Positions 52,291-59,756 are shown, numbered from the stretch's first letter. The stretch: 64,000 nucleotides of DNA from Desulfovibrio sp. (GCA_022839785.1 JALHJW010000006.1:62001-126000), one strand, 5' to 3'. Made by a program: numbers and translations. The notes: generated by a model from the letters alone, not told the origin.

Positions 52291-53460
52291 CTATAGGGTC
52301 TGCCCCTCTTCCCTGGCAAGACCGCCGTTTGGGCCATCCGGCCCGTCCGCGTTGAGGATCACGGCGAAGGCGCTCCAGAAGACCCAGACGGGCCTGCCCG
52401 GCGCAAGCCCCAGATCCTGGGCGCTCGGGCTGGTGATCACGGCGCAGATGGCCGTGCCGTCCGGAAGTTCGGTGACCACCTCCGTGGTCACCTCGCCCGC
52501 GCGCAGGCTCGCCACCATGCCGCAAAAGGCGTTGTCCGCGCCCTGCACGGCCCGGGGCGGGCGTTCGGGGTGCGCCGCGTCCGCCCGCGCCAGCAGGACC
52601 CAGGGAGCCTTGATCTCGGCCGTGACCATCCGCCCCTGGCGCAGTCCCAGGGAGTCGAGCGACCCCATCGTGATCACGGAGGAGAGGCGCTGCCCGCCCA
52701 CGGCCTCGATCTGCACCAGGGCCTGCACCTCGCCGCGCACGATGCGCGTCACGCGGCCGAAGAAGGCGTTGCGCGCCGAGGTCCGCCGCCGCTCGCGGTC
52801 CAGGAAGCGGGCCACCATGCGCCGCGCCTCCTCGTCGGGCCAGTCGTGCCAGGCCGCGGTCAGCACGGGGCTGGACTGCCCCAGGGCGCGCTGCACCACG
52901 GGCAGGGGCACGCCGCCGCCCAGCATCTCCGCGGCCCGCGAACGCCTGAGCACCGTGGGGCTGGAAAGTTCGCGCGGCAATCCGGCGGCCGCCGCCCGTT
53001 CGGCAAAGGTGCGGCGCACCTGGCCCTGGTCCAAGGCCAGCAGCCGCCCGGCCAGACGTCCGGCCCCGGGATGCGCGGCCAGGACCGCGACCTCGGCGCA
53101 GACCTCGGGCGGAAGCTGCGCCTCGCGCCCGGCGAAACGGATCACGCCCGCGGCGCAGTCCAGGTCGCGCCGCTCGTCCAGCCCCAGGACTTCGCCCAGC
53201 CGCGCGCCGGTGGCGCGCAGCAGCAGAAAGACGCAGAGCAGCCGCAGCCGCGAAAGGGCCACGTCCGGCCGTAGAGCGGCCCCGGCCCAGTCGCGGAAGG
53301 ATTTCTCCAGCGCCGCGAGTTGCACCGTGTCCAGGCGTCGCGCCGCCGCGCCCTCCGGCTCCTTTCCGGCGGCCTTTCCCGTAGCCGCCCCTTGTCCGCC
53401 TCTGCCCATGCGCTGCGCCATCATCGCTCCGTTGCCGCCGATTTTCGGGACGGCGTTCAT
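52291..53460 (-). CDS. tunR: TunR-type tungstate/molybdate-responsive regulator (recombinase-like DNA-binding domain plus two TOBE domains)
   Basis: 389 residues. Residues about 45-215 follow the tyrosine-recombinase (XerC/D) fold (ATGARLGEVLGL; LRRSRAAEMLGGGVPLPVVQRALGQSS), but the LGH His is Gln195 and the nucleophilic Tyr position reads Trp204, so it should not recombine DNA. Residues about 233-300 and 315-378 are two Mop/TOBE domains (SARNAFFGRVTRIVRGEVQA; ADNAFCGMVASLRAGEVTTE) that bind molybdate or tungstate. This architecture defines the TunR family of sulfate reducers. It is divergent from a TSUP permease with a shared operator. Starts at 53424 or 53421 (GGAG upstream) are alternatives to 53460. 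Confidence 0.85.
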   Translation of the reverse strand: MNAVPKIGGNGAMMAQRMGRGGQGAATGKAAGKEPEGAAARRLDTVQLAALEKSFRDWAGAALRPDVALSRLRLLCVFLLLRATGARLGEVLGLDERRDLDCAAGVIRFAGREAQLPPEVCAEVAVLAAHPGAGRLAGRLLALDQGQVRRTFAERAAAAGLPRELSSPTVLRRSRAAEMLGGGVPLPVVQRALGQSSPVLTAAWHDWPDEEARRMVARFLDRERRRTSARNAFFGRVTRIVRGEVQALVQIEAVGGQRLSSVITMGSLDSLGLRQGRMVTAEIKAPWVLLARADAAHPERPPRAVQGADNAFCGMVASLRAGEVTTEVVTELPDGTAICAVITSPSAQDLGLAPGRPVWVFWSAFAVILNADGPDGPNGGLAREEGQTL

Positions 53461-53500
53461 TTTCTACGTGACAGTAGCCTGAAATACCGCTAGAACGGAA

Positions 53501-53530
53501 TTGACACGAAAATACATGTTTTCGTGACAA
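53501..53530. promoter_or_regulatory. Predicted TunR operator between tunR and the TSUP gene
   Basis: A 30-base near-palindrome: TTGACACGAAAA at 53501-53512 and TTTTCGTGACAA at 53519-53530, with 12 of 15 position pairs complementary. Described TunR sites are 30 bp long, and one TunR class represses TSUP transporter genes, so length, symmetry and position all fit. TTGACA at its left end could be the -35 box of the TSUP promoter, which binding would block. Confidence 0.75.
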
Positions 53531-53604
53531 CAGACAACCGGCCCCCCGCGCCAGTCTGCCGGACCGGATGCCACGCCGGGGCCGCCTCCCGCAAGGAGGA
53601 CGCC

Positions 53605-54546
53605 ATGCACTTCGCCGTCGCGGGCATCGATGTCGCGCCCTGGACGCCTCCCCTGGTGGCCTTCGTCATCTCCTTCTTCACCTCCATGGGCGGCATTTCA
53701 GGCGCGTTCCTGCTGCTCCCCTTCCAGATGTCCTTTCTGGGGTATACCAACCCCTCGGTCAGCGCCACCAACCAACTCTTCAACGTGGTCGCCATCCCCT
53801 CGGGGGTCTACCGCTACATCCGCGAGGGGCGCATGGTCTGGCCCCTGACCCTGGTCGTCGTCCTGGGCACCCTGCCCGGCGTTTTCCTCGGGGCCATAGC
53901 CCGCGTGCGCTGGTTGCCCGATGCGCGCGACTTCAAGTTCTTCGCGGGCCTCGTGCTGCTCTACATCGGTCTGCGCATGGTGCGCGACCTGCTGAAGAAG
54001 AACAGCGGCGGCAAGGCCCAGGCCGAAAAGCGCTTCCAGGAGCTGGTGGCGGCGCACAGGAAGCTCGCGGCCGAGGCGCGCGAGCCCCTGCCCACTGCCA
54101 AGGTCCTGGAGTGCTCCCTCAGATGCGTGTCCTACGAGTTCTACGGCGAGCGCTACTCCGTGTCCGCCCCCGGCATCTTCGCGCTCAGCCTGGTGGTGGG
54201 CGTCATCGGCGGGGTCTACGGCATCGGCGGCGGGGCCATCATCGCGCCCTTCTTCGTCTCGGTCTTCGGGCTGCCGGTCTACACCGTGGCGGGCGCGGCG
54301 CTCATGGGCACCTTCGTCACCTCGGTCTTCGGCGTGGCCTTCTACCAGGCCATCGCGCCCTTCTATCCCGAGCTTTCCGTGGCCCCGGACTGGGCGCTGG
54401 GCCTGCTCTTCGGCGTGGGCGGCATGGCGGGCATGTACCTGGGCGCGCGCTGCCAGAAGTTCGTCCCGGCCAAGGTCATCAAGTGGGGTCTGGCCGTGGT
54501 CATCGTCTACACCTCGGGCAGCTACGTGCTGGCCTGGTTCCGATAG
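53605..54546 (+). CDS. TSUP-family (TauE/SafE) membrane transporter
   Basis: A 313-residue membrane protein with eight to nine hydrophobic segments and the two TSUP half-repeats: FVISFFTSMGGISGAFLLLPFQM with SATNQLFNV, and LVVGVIGGVYGIGGGAIIAPFFV with AGAALMGTFVTSV. A soluble loop (about 125-175) lies between the halves. TSUP proteins move sulfur oxyanions and related anions; in sulfate reducers those under TunR control are thought to protect against molybdate or tungstate. The start is fixed by AAGGAGG 5 bases upstream. Confidence 0.88.
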   Translation: MHFAVAGIDVAPWTPPLVAFVISFFTSMGGISGAFLLLPFQMSFLGYTNPSVSATNQLFNVVAIPSGVYRYIREGRMVWPLTLVVVLGTLPGVFLGAIARVRWLPDARDFKFFAGLVLLYIGLRMVRDLLKKNSGGKAQAEKRFQELVAAHRKLAAEAREPLPTAKVLECSLRCVSYEFYGERYSVSAPGIFALSLVVGVIGGVYGIGGGAIIAPFFVSVFGLPVYTVAGAALMGTFVTSVFGVAFYQAIAPFYPELSVAPDWALGLLFGVGGMAGMYLGARCQKFVPAKVIKWGLAVVIVYTSGSYVLAWFR

Positions 54547-54574
54547 TTCCACGCCAGGAAGCGATGGACAGCCG

Positions 54575-54608
54575 CGCACATGGCGGGCTACAAGGCCCGC
54601 CATGTGCG
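54575..54608 (+). repeat. Perfect 14-bp inverted repeat containing the start codon of the next gene
   Basis: CGCACATGGCGGGC (54575-54588) and GCCCGCCATGTGCG (54595-54608) with a 6-base loop, 28 bases after the TSUP stop. The right arm contains the ATG of the exported protein gene (54602) and its would-be ribosome site region. No T tract follows. It may act as a TSUP terminator, an mRNA 3' protector or a translation block. Confidence 0.75.
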
Positions 54609-55180
54609 TCCGCGCCCTGCTCCTCGCCCTTGCGGCGCTCCTGCTCCCCTGCAGCCCGGCCGCGACACAGGAGCCCTCCCTCTCCCTCCAGGCAGGCGAG
54701 ACGCCGCGCGACTTCGACATCAGGGGCCGGGACGGCGCGCTCATCCGCGTCAGCCACCAGAAGCTCCTCGCGCCCGGCACGCCGGACCGCGCGGACATCT
54801 GCTTCGCGGTCAGCTCCCTGCTCGCCCCGGGCAAGACCTTCGTCATGAACCAGGCTCCGGTCTACATCTACGACGGCTCCAACCCCGGGCCGGAGTGCCG
54901 CGGTCTGCTCACGGACTTCGACTACGATTCGTACGACATGGCGCGGGACCGCCGCAGAAACATGGGCGCGCGCGCCGACGCCTACGGCAGGCGCGCGCCG
55001 AACCCCAAGGGTTGGGCCGTGCAGATGGCCTTCTACGCGGACGCCGCCATGACGAAACGCATCGACGTGACAAGCACGGAGCAACTCACGGACGCCCTGA
55101 ACCTCGATTCCGGCGCGCGCGAATTCTTCCTGCCCCTGGCCGCGGGCTGGCGCACCACTCTCTTCTGGCTGCGGGACTGA
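54602..55180 (+). CDS. Small exported protein of unknown function
   Basis: 192 residues with a clear Sec signal peptide (MCVRALLLALAALLLPCSPAATQ, cleavage near residue 21-23). The mature part (170 residues) has no domain I recognise; it contains paired features such as ADICFAVSSLLAPGKTFVMNQAPVYIYDG and an aromatic end (WRTTLFWLRD). The start codon lies within a strong hairpin and has no ribosome site, so either translation is regulated or the true start differs. It converges with the next gene, 9 bp apart. Confidence 0.6.
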   Translation: MCVRALLLALAALLLPCSPAATQEPSLSLQAGETPRDFDIRGRDGALIRVSHQKLLAPGTPDRADICFAVSSLLAPGKTFVMNQAPVYIYDGSNPGPECRGLLTDFDYDSYDMARDRRRNMGARADAYGRRAPNPKGWAVQMAFYADAAMTKRIDVTSTEQLTDALNLDSGAREFFLPLAAGWRTTLFWLRD

Positions 55181-55189
55181 CCGGCCGGG

Positions 55190-55936
55190 CTATTTCGCGC
55201 GCAACACGAGCCGCCAGGAGGCGTCGTAGAGGCGCAGGGTCGTCCAGCGCAGGCCCCCGCCCGCGCCGCCCTCGGACTCCGCCAGGATGCGTCCGGCCGT
55301 CTGGCCGGTCCCGCCCGCCAGCAACGAGTTCTCCAGATCGAGCCCCACCAGGTCGGGCCGCGAGGCCCAGAGGATGCGGCCGTCGTCCTGCAGCACGGCC
55401 GCCACGCCGCCCTCGGGCGGCGCAGTCCCGTCCAGGGCCGCGCCGAAGAACCCCGCGGGCTCCACAAGGATGCTCACCAGGCCGAGCAGCTTCCCGCCCC
55501 GCTCCACGGGCCGTTCGAAATCCAGGGCGCGCACGCCCTCCACGCTGACGAAGAGCGCCGAGACCGCGGGCCGCCGCGAGAGGATCGCCCGCTGCACCTG
55601 CGGCTGGCCGCCGATGAGCGCGCCCTCGTTCTCCTTGTAGGCGGGCGGCTCCACCAGGAGCATCACGCCCTGCGGGCTCACCGCGGCACAGTCCACGGCC
55701 CCGGGCCGTGCGCACAGCGCGAGCAGGGATTCCGACGCCCCCGCCTCGGTCAGCCCGTGCACGGCCAGCGCCGCGGCCGCGGCCACGTGGCCGCGCTCCA
55801 GGCCGTCCAGTTCGGACTGCAACGCCGCGCGCATCCGGTCCAGGAGGTCGTCCGTCCGTTCCGCGGAGACGCTCCCGGCCGCCAGGAGGCAGGCGAGAGA
55901 AACCGCCGTGCCAGAGAAAAGCATGGCAAACCGCAT
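55190..55936 (-). CDS. Periplasmic Cache-like sensor-domain protein, no signalling domain
   Basis: 248 residues with a signal peptide (MRFAMLFSGTAVSLACLLAAGSVSA, cleavage after residue 25). The mature part resembles the extracytoplasmic Cache/PAS-like domains of chemoreceptors and kinases: an N-terminal long helix (RTDDLLDRMRAALQSELDGLE), then VQRAILSRRPAVSALFVSVEGVRALDFERPV and ILWASRPDLVGLDLENSL. There is no transmembrane helix or kinase/MCP part after it, so it would be a free periplasmic ligand-binding domain. The start has AAGGGGG 6 bases upstream. Confidence 0.6.
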   Translation of the reverse strand: MRFAMLFSGTAVSLACLLAAGSVSAERTDDLLDRMRAALQSELDGLERGHVAAAAALAVHGLTEAGASESLLALCARPGAVDCAAVSPQGVMLLVEPPAYKENEGALIGGQPQVQRAILSRRPAVSALFVSVEGVRALDFERPVERGGKLLGLVSILVEPAGFFGAALDGTAPPEGGVAAVLQDDGRILWASRPDLVGLDLENSLLAGGTGQTAGRILAESEGGAGGGLRWTTLRLYDASWRLVLRAK

Positions 55937-56027
55937 GGTTGACCCCCTTGCCCACTTCCTAGCACGCTCCCGCCGGGGCGGGCAAGGCCGCTTGCCAGCC
56001 GCCCGCTTTGCCGCCATAGTGCGCGCC

Positions 56028-57143
56028 ATGCGCACCATCCAGGTGGTCAACGTCCGCTTCTTCAACGCCACGGCGTGGTACGGCTTCTTTCTCGCCCGCC
56101 TGCTGCGCGAGGCCGGGCACGAAACCCTCGTGGTCGGCCTGCCCGGCACCGAGAGCTTCGGCGTGGCCGAGGCCTGGGGCCTGTCCCCGCTGCCCATGGA
56201 GCTGAACACCAGCAATCCCCTGCGCATGGCCGGGCTTCTCGCGGACATCCGCGCCCTGGTGCGCGACTTTCGGCCCGACGTGGTCAACTGCCACCGCGGC
56301 GAATCCTTCCTGCTCTGGGGGCTGTGCAAGCTGGCCACGAAGAGCTTCCGCCTCGTGCGCACGCGCGGCGACCAGCGCCTGCCAAAGGCCAACTGGCCCA
56401 ACCGCTGGCTGCACCGCGACGTGGCCGACGCCGTCATCGCCACCAACAGCCGCATGGCCCGCCACTTCGTGCAGACCATGGGGCTGTCCGGCCGCAAGGT
56501 CTGGACCATCCTTGGCGGGGTGGACACGCAGAAGTTCCGCTTCGACGCGGCCGGGCGCGAACGCGTGCGCGCCGAGTTCGGCTACTTTCCCTCGGACCGT
56601 GTCATCGGCATCGTGGGCCGTTTCGACGACGTGAAGGGCCAGCGAGAGCTGATCCAGGCCGTGGGCATGCTCAGGCGCGAGGGCGTCGAGGGCGTGCGCC
56701 TGCTCTTCGTAGGCTTTCCCACGACCATCTCCACGGATGCGATCCAGACCTGGTGCCACGAGGCGGGCATCGCGGACATCGCGGCCGTGACCGGTCCGCG
56801 CGAGGACGTGGCGGCCTGCCTCTCGGCCCTGGACGTGGGCGTGTGCGCCTCGCTCTTCTCCGAGACCATCGCCCGCGCGCCCATGGAGATCATGGCCTGC
56901 GGCCGCCCGCTCCTGGCCACGAACGTCGGCGTGCTGCCCGACCTCGTGCCGGACCAGGCGCTCTGCCCGCCCGGCGATCCGGCCGCCCTGGCCGCGCTGC
57001 TGCGCGGCGTGCTGGCCGAACCGTGGCGGCTTGCCGAGATCGGGCAGGAGGAGGAGCGCATCATGGCCCAGTATTCGGGACGCGACTTCCTCACCCATAC
57101 CCTGAGCCTCTACGAGGGGCTCCTGAACGGCAACGGCGCCTAG
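56028..57143 (+). CDS. Glycosyltransferase, GT4-like
   Basis: A 371-residue GT-B fold enzyme. The acceptor-side N-terminal domain has RFFNATAWYGFFLARLLREAGHETLVVGLPG; the donor-binding C-terminal domain has GIVGRFDDVKGQRELIQAVGML and the conserved E-x7-E region SLFSETIARAPMEIMACGRPLLATNVGVLPDLV. It probably builds lipopolysaccharide core or another surface glycan at the inner membrane face. Start at MRTIQVVNVRF; it is followed 25 bp later by a second glycosyltransferase gene. Confidence 0.87.
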   Translation: MRTIQVVNVRFFNATAWYGFFLARLLREAGHETLVVGLPGTESFGVAEAWGLSPLPMELNTSNPLRMAGLLADIRALVRDFRPDVVNCHRGESFLLWGLCKLATKSFRLVRTRGDQRLPKANWPNRWLHRDVADAVIATNSRMARHFVQTMGLSGRKVWTILGGVDTQKFRFDAAGRERVRAEFGYFPSDRVIGIVGRFDDVKGQRELIQAVGMLRREGVEGVRLLFVGFPTTISTDAIQTWCHEAGIADIAAVTGPREDVAACLSALDVGVCASLFSETIARAPMEIMACGRPLLATNVGVLPDLVPDQALCPPGDPAALAALLRGVLAEPWRLAEIGQEEERIMAQYSGRDFLTHTLSLYEGLLNGNGA

Positions 57144-57168
57144 CCGGAGCGAAAACGGGAAACCGCCT

Positions 57169-57960
57169 ATGAACGCAGCCGCGGACGCCGCGCGCCAGAC
57201 CGTCACCGCCGTGGTCCTGACCTTCAACGGGCAGCGCCTGCTGCGCGAATGCCTTTCCAGCCTCGATTTCTGCGACGAGATCCTGGTGGTGGACTCGGGC
57301 AGCACGGACGCGACCCTGGCCATCGCGGCCGAGTTCGGCGCGCGCGTGCTCACCCGCGCCTGGGAAGGGACCATCCCGCAGTTCCAGTTCGCCTTTGCCC
57401 ACGTGACCACGCCCTGGATCGTGACCATCGACCAGGACGAATACCTCTCGTCGGAGCTGAAGGCGCTGATCGTGGGGAAACTCGAACACCCGGACGGCGC
57501 GCCGGGCTACATGGTCAAGCGGCGCTCTTTCTACCTGGACCGCTTCCTGAAGCATTCGGGCTGGTATCCGGACTGGCTTTTCCGGGTCTTTCGCGCGGAC
57601 GGCTACGTGCTGCAGGGCACCCTGCCGCACGAGGAGTTCCGGCCCAAGGGCGAGGCGGGCAGGCTGCACGCGGACATCGTGCACTACCCCTACGAGGACC
57701 TGGCCGAGCACCTGCGCAAAATCGCCAGCTACACCAAGACCTCGGCGGAGATCATGTACGCGCGCGGCAAACGCTGCGGCGTGGCGGGCGCGCTCCTGCG
57801 CGCCCTGGGCCGCTTCGTGAAGAAATACCTCTTCAAACGCGGCTTCCTCGACGGCCGCGCCGGCTTCGTCCTGGCCCTCTACGACATGCTCTACGTCTTC
57901 CAGAAGTATCTGCTGCTGGAGGAGATGCGCATGCGGGACAGGAACGGCGGCCGGGGCTGA
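57169..57960 (+). CDS. Glycosyltransferase family 2, LPS core type (WaaE/KdtX-like)
   Basis: A 263-residue GT-A enzyme. It opens with TAVVLTFNGQRLLRECLSSLDFCDEILVVDSGSTDATLAIAAEFGARV (nucleotide-sugar site), then TIDQDEYLSSEL (the metal-binding acidic motif) and RRSFYLDRFLKHSGWYPDWLFRVFRADG, followed by a C-terminal membrane-associating helix. This matches the WaaE/KdtX group that adds glucose to the LPS inner core. Paired with the upstream GT4 gene in one transcript. Confidence 0.87.
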   Translation: MNAAADAARQTVTAVVLTFNGQRLLRECLSSLDFCDEILVVDSGSTDATLAIAAEFGARVLTRAWEGTIPQFQFAFAHVTTPWIVTIDQDEYLSSELKALIVGKLEHPDGAPGYMVKRRSFYLDRFLKHSGWYPDWLFRVFRADGYVLQGTLPHEEFRPKGEAGRLHADIVHYPYEDLAEHLRKIASYTKTSAEIMYARGKRCGVAGALLRALGRFVKKYLFKRGFLDGRAGFVLALYDMLYVFQKYLLLEEMRMRDRNGGRG

Positions 57961-57973
57961 CCGTGGCGGCCGC

Positions 57974-58246
57974 CTAATCCAGGTCGAACAGCCGCTCCAG
58001 GTCGTGGCGGGACAGGGCCTTGAAGGCGATCATGGTCTCGGAGCGCTGCACGCCGGGGATGGCGAGGCAGCCGGAGGTGACGGTCTCGGCCAGGGCCTCG
58101 TGCTCGCGCACGCGCACGATGGCCACGAGGTCCCAGCGGCCCGCCACGGAGAAGACCTCGTGCACGGCCTGCACGTCCAGGAGCTTCTGCGCGACCTCGT
58201 TGATGCGGGCGGGTTCGACCTTCATGAGCACGATGGCGTTGACCAT
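57974..58246 (-). CDS. Stand-alone Lrp/AsnC effector-binding (RAM) domain protein
   Basis: A 90-residue protein that is only the C-terminal regulatory domain of the Lrp/AsnC family (AIVLMKVEPARINEVAQKLLDVQAVHEVFSVAGRWDLVAIVRVREHEALAETV), with the alpha-beta ferredoxin-like pattern. There is no helix-turn-helix. Such proteins bind amino acids and may modulate full-length Lrp proteins or act as sensors. The ribosome site GAGGTGA is good. Upstream lies a small ORF with strong hairpins. Confidence 0.8.
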   Translation of the reverse strand: MVNAIVLMKVEPARINEVAQKLLDVQAVHEVFSVAGRWDLVAIVRVREHEALAETVTSGCLAIPGVQRSETMIAFKALSRHDLERLFDLD

Positions 58247-58349
58247 TCTTCACCTCGTCGTCGGCGTGGATTGATGCCGGACGATACACCGCCCGGCCCG
58301 GCCTGACAACGCGGCGTCCGGCCGCCCCGCCCCTGGCCGCGAACAGTAA

Positions 58350-58388
58350 CCCCCGGCGCCCGACGGACCATCCGTCGGACGCCGGGGG
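58350..58388 (-). terminator. Long hairpin between the small ORF and the Lrp-type gene
   Basis: Arms of 18 bases (58350-58367 and 58371-58388, one mismatch, 3-base loop). On the minus strand it is followed by TTACTGTT, a modest T-rich stretch. It lies 25 bases after the stop of the small ORF and about 100 bases before the Lrp-type start, so it could terminate the upstream transcript or act as an attenuator. Confidence 0.6.
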
Positions 58389-58413
58389 GACGGCGGTGGT
58401 GGCGTCACCCTGT

Positions 58414-58497
58414 TCAGGCGTCATGTCGTCGCGCGGTGCAGTCCGGCCGCGGCTCGCGCCGCGGCCGGCGTGGCTGCTTGATACCCTCGACCGGCAT
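58414..58497 (-). CDS. Candidate 27-codon ORF, Arg/Pro-rich (possible leader peptide)
   Basis: Starts MPVEGIKQPRRP and ends TARRHDA, with 5 Pro and 8 Arg in 27 residues. It is preceded by a strong ribosome site (GGGAGGGG, 3 bases before ATG), rare for chance ORFs. Its middle codons form a perfect 10-bp hairpin (58443-58452 and 58459-58468), and an 18-bp hairpin follows the stop. It sits between ADH synthase and the Lrp-type gene on the same strand. It may be a small protein or an attenuator leader; nothing proves translation. Confidence 0.4.
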   Translation of the reverse strand: MPVEGIKQPRRPRREPRPDCTARRHDA

Positions 58498-58562
58498 GGT
58501 CCCCTCCCGAAGATCGGGATAGACGCCACATCGTTATTTATCGGCTCCGGCTCGCGCGTTCT

Positions 58563-59387
58563 TTAGCGCGCTCCTCCCGGATTCCGCTCTTCCCCGGCCA
58601 GGACGTCCAGCGCCCGCTCCACTTCCCATTCGTCGTGCACCACGCGCGAGAGCGCCCGCACCAGCAGGTCCGGCCGGGCGTGCTGGAAGATGTTGCGGCC
58701 GATGGACAGCCCGGCCCCGCCCGCCAGGCAGGCGTCGTGCGCCATCTGCAGGATGGCCCGGTCGTCGTCCATGCGCGGGCCGCCCGCGATGACCACGGGC
58801 ACGCAGCAGGCCTCCACGACCCTGGCGAAGCTCTCCAGGGAGCCGGTGTACGGCACCTTGATCACGTCCGCGCCCAGCTCCACGCCCACGCGGGCGCAGT
58901 GGGCCACCACCGCCGGATCGTACTCGTCCGCGATGTGGCCGCCGCGCGCGTAGACCATGGCCAGCACCGGCACGCCCCAGTCCGTGGCGCGGCTGGTCAC
59001 GCCCCCCAGGTCCGCGAGCATGGCGCGCTCGCTCTCGTCCCCCAGGTTGACGTGCACCGATACGCCGTCCGCGCCCAGGCGCAGGGCGTCCTCCACCGTG
59101 CCCACCAGGGTCTTGGCGTTGGGAAAGGGCGAGAGCGAGGTGGAGGCGGAGAGGTGGACGATGAGGCCGATGTCCTTGCCGTAGCCGCGGTGCGTGCAGC
59201 GCGGCATGCCCTTGTGCATGAGCACGGCGTTGGCCCCGCCCTCGGCCACCAGGTTGACCGAGCCTTTGAAGTCCACCATGCCCGGGATGGGGCCCACGGT
59301 GACGCCGTGGTCCATGGGCACGATGACCGTGCGGCCGGTGTTGCGGTTGAAAATGCGTTCAAGCCTGACGGCCTTTCCGAGCAGCAT
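58563..59387 (-). CDS. 2-amino-3,7-dideoxy-D-threo-hept-6-ulosonate (ADH) synthase, class I aldolase family
   Basis: A 274-residue DeoC/FbaB-type class I aldolase. Key residues by family analogy (MJ0400): Asp26 in PMDHG, Tyr146 in AMVYARGG and the Schiff-base Lys177 in ADVIKVPYTG. ADH synthase makes the first intermediate of the archaeal-type route to dehydroquinate, used for aromatic amino acids in methanogens and Desulfovibrio. Plain fructose-bisphosphate aldolase is the alternative, but the Phe-rich leader ORF upstream favours the aromatic role. The start is set by GGGAGG 7 bases upstream. Confidence 0.82.
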   Translation of the reverse strand: MLLGKAVRLERIFNRNTGRTVIVPMDHGVTVGPIPGMVDFKGSVNLVAEGGANAVLMHKGMPRCTHRGYGKDIGLIVHLSASTSLSPFPNAKTLVGTVEDALRLGADGVSVHVNLGDESERAMLADLGGVTSRATDWGVPVLAMVYARGGHIADEYDPAVVAHCARVGVELGADVIKVPYTGSLESFARVVEACCVPVVIAGGPRMDDDRAILQMAHDACLAGGAGLSIGRNIFQHARPDLLVRALSRVVHDEWEVERALDVLAGEERNPGGAR

Positions 59388-59450
59388 GGGAAATCCTCCC
59401 TGCGAGGTTTGCCCGGAAGGGGCGGCGAAGCGCCCGCAGGCCCGAAACGA

Positions 59451-59487
59451 CGGAGGGGCCGCGGGCGTCATGCCCGCGGCCCCTCCG
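59451..59487 (-). promoter_or_regulatory. Terminator/antiterminator hairpin of a phenylalanine attenuator
   Basis: A perfect 16-bp stem (5' arm 59487-59472, 3' arm 59466-59451, 5-base loop) lies between the leader ORF stop and the synthase start, followed by TCGTTT. The 5' arm ends in GCCGCGGGC (59480-59472), the exact complement of GCCCGCGGC in the leader ORF just after the Phe codons (59537-59529), so a competing antiterminator pairing is possible. When ribosomes stall at Phe codons the antiterminator would form; otherwise the terminator would. Confidence 0.65.
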
Positions 59488-59507
59488 GATCGTGCGCTGT
59501 GTATGGA

Positions 59508-59597
59508 CTAGCTGGCACGCTCCGGACAGCCGCGGGCGCTTCTAAAGAAAAAGAAGAAGGAGAAGAAGCGGGCAGGGGGCCGGGTATTCGTGCGCAT
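59508..59597 (-). CDS. Phe-rich leader peptide of the ADH synthase attenuator
   Basis: A 29-codon ORF beginning MRTNTRPPAR and then FFSFFFFF, seven Phe codons in eight, ending CPERAS before TAG. GAAGG lies 6 bases upstream of ATG. The composition is like the pheA and pheST leader peptides of enterobacteria. The hairpin set downstream completes a classical attenuator ahead of an aromatic-pathway gene. A TTGACA box (59627-59632) lies upstream, with TAGAAG 17 bases on, but that spacing would start the RNA at about the ATG, so another promoter may be used. Confidence 0.7.
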   Translation of the reverse strand: MRTNTRPPARFFSFFFFFRSARGCPERAS

Positions 59598-59756
59598 GAC
59601 CGCCTTCTAGACCCGGCCTGACCCGCTGTCAATCATTCCGAATCCCGGGGCGCGGCCCGGACGGCGAATTCCGCGCCTTTTTTCCTTTTCGGTCAGCCCG
59701 CGGCGTGCTATGCAGTCAAGGATAGACAACCTCATGACGCACGTCGGGAGAACCGC

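Noticed and set aside
52291..53460. Call of a phage-type integrase, suggesting a mobile element
   Set aside because: The catalytic Tyr and the LGH His are replaced and two TOBE domains are fused. This is the TunR regulator architecture, and there are no attachment repeats or phage genes.
58563..59387. Annotation as class I fructose-bisphosphate aldolase
   Set aside because: Sequence alone allows it, but the ADH synthase residue pattern and the Phe-rich leader upstream favour an aromatic-pathway role.
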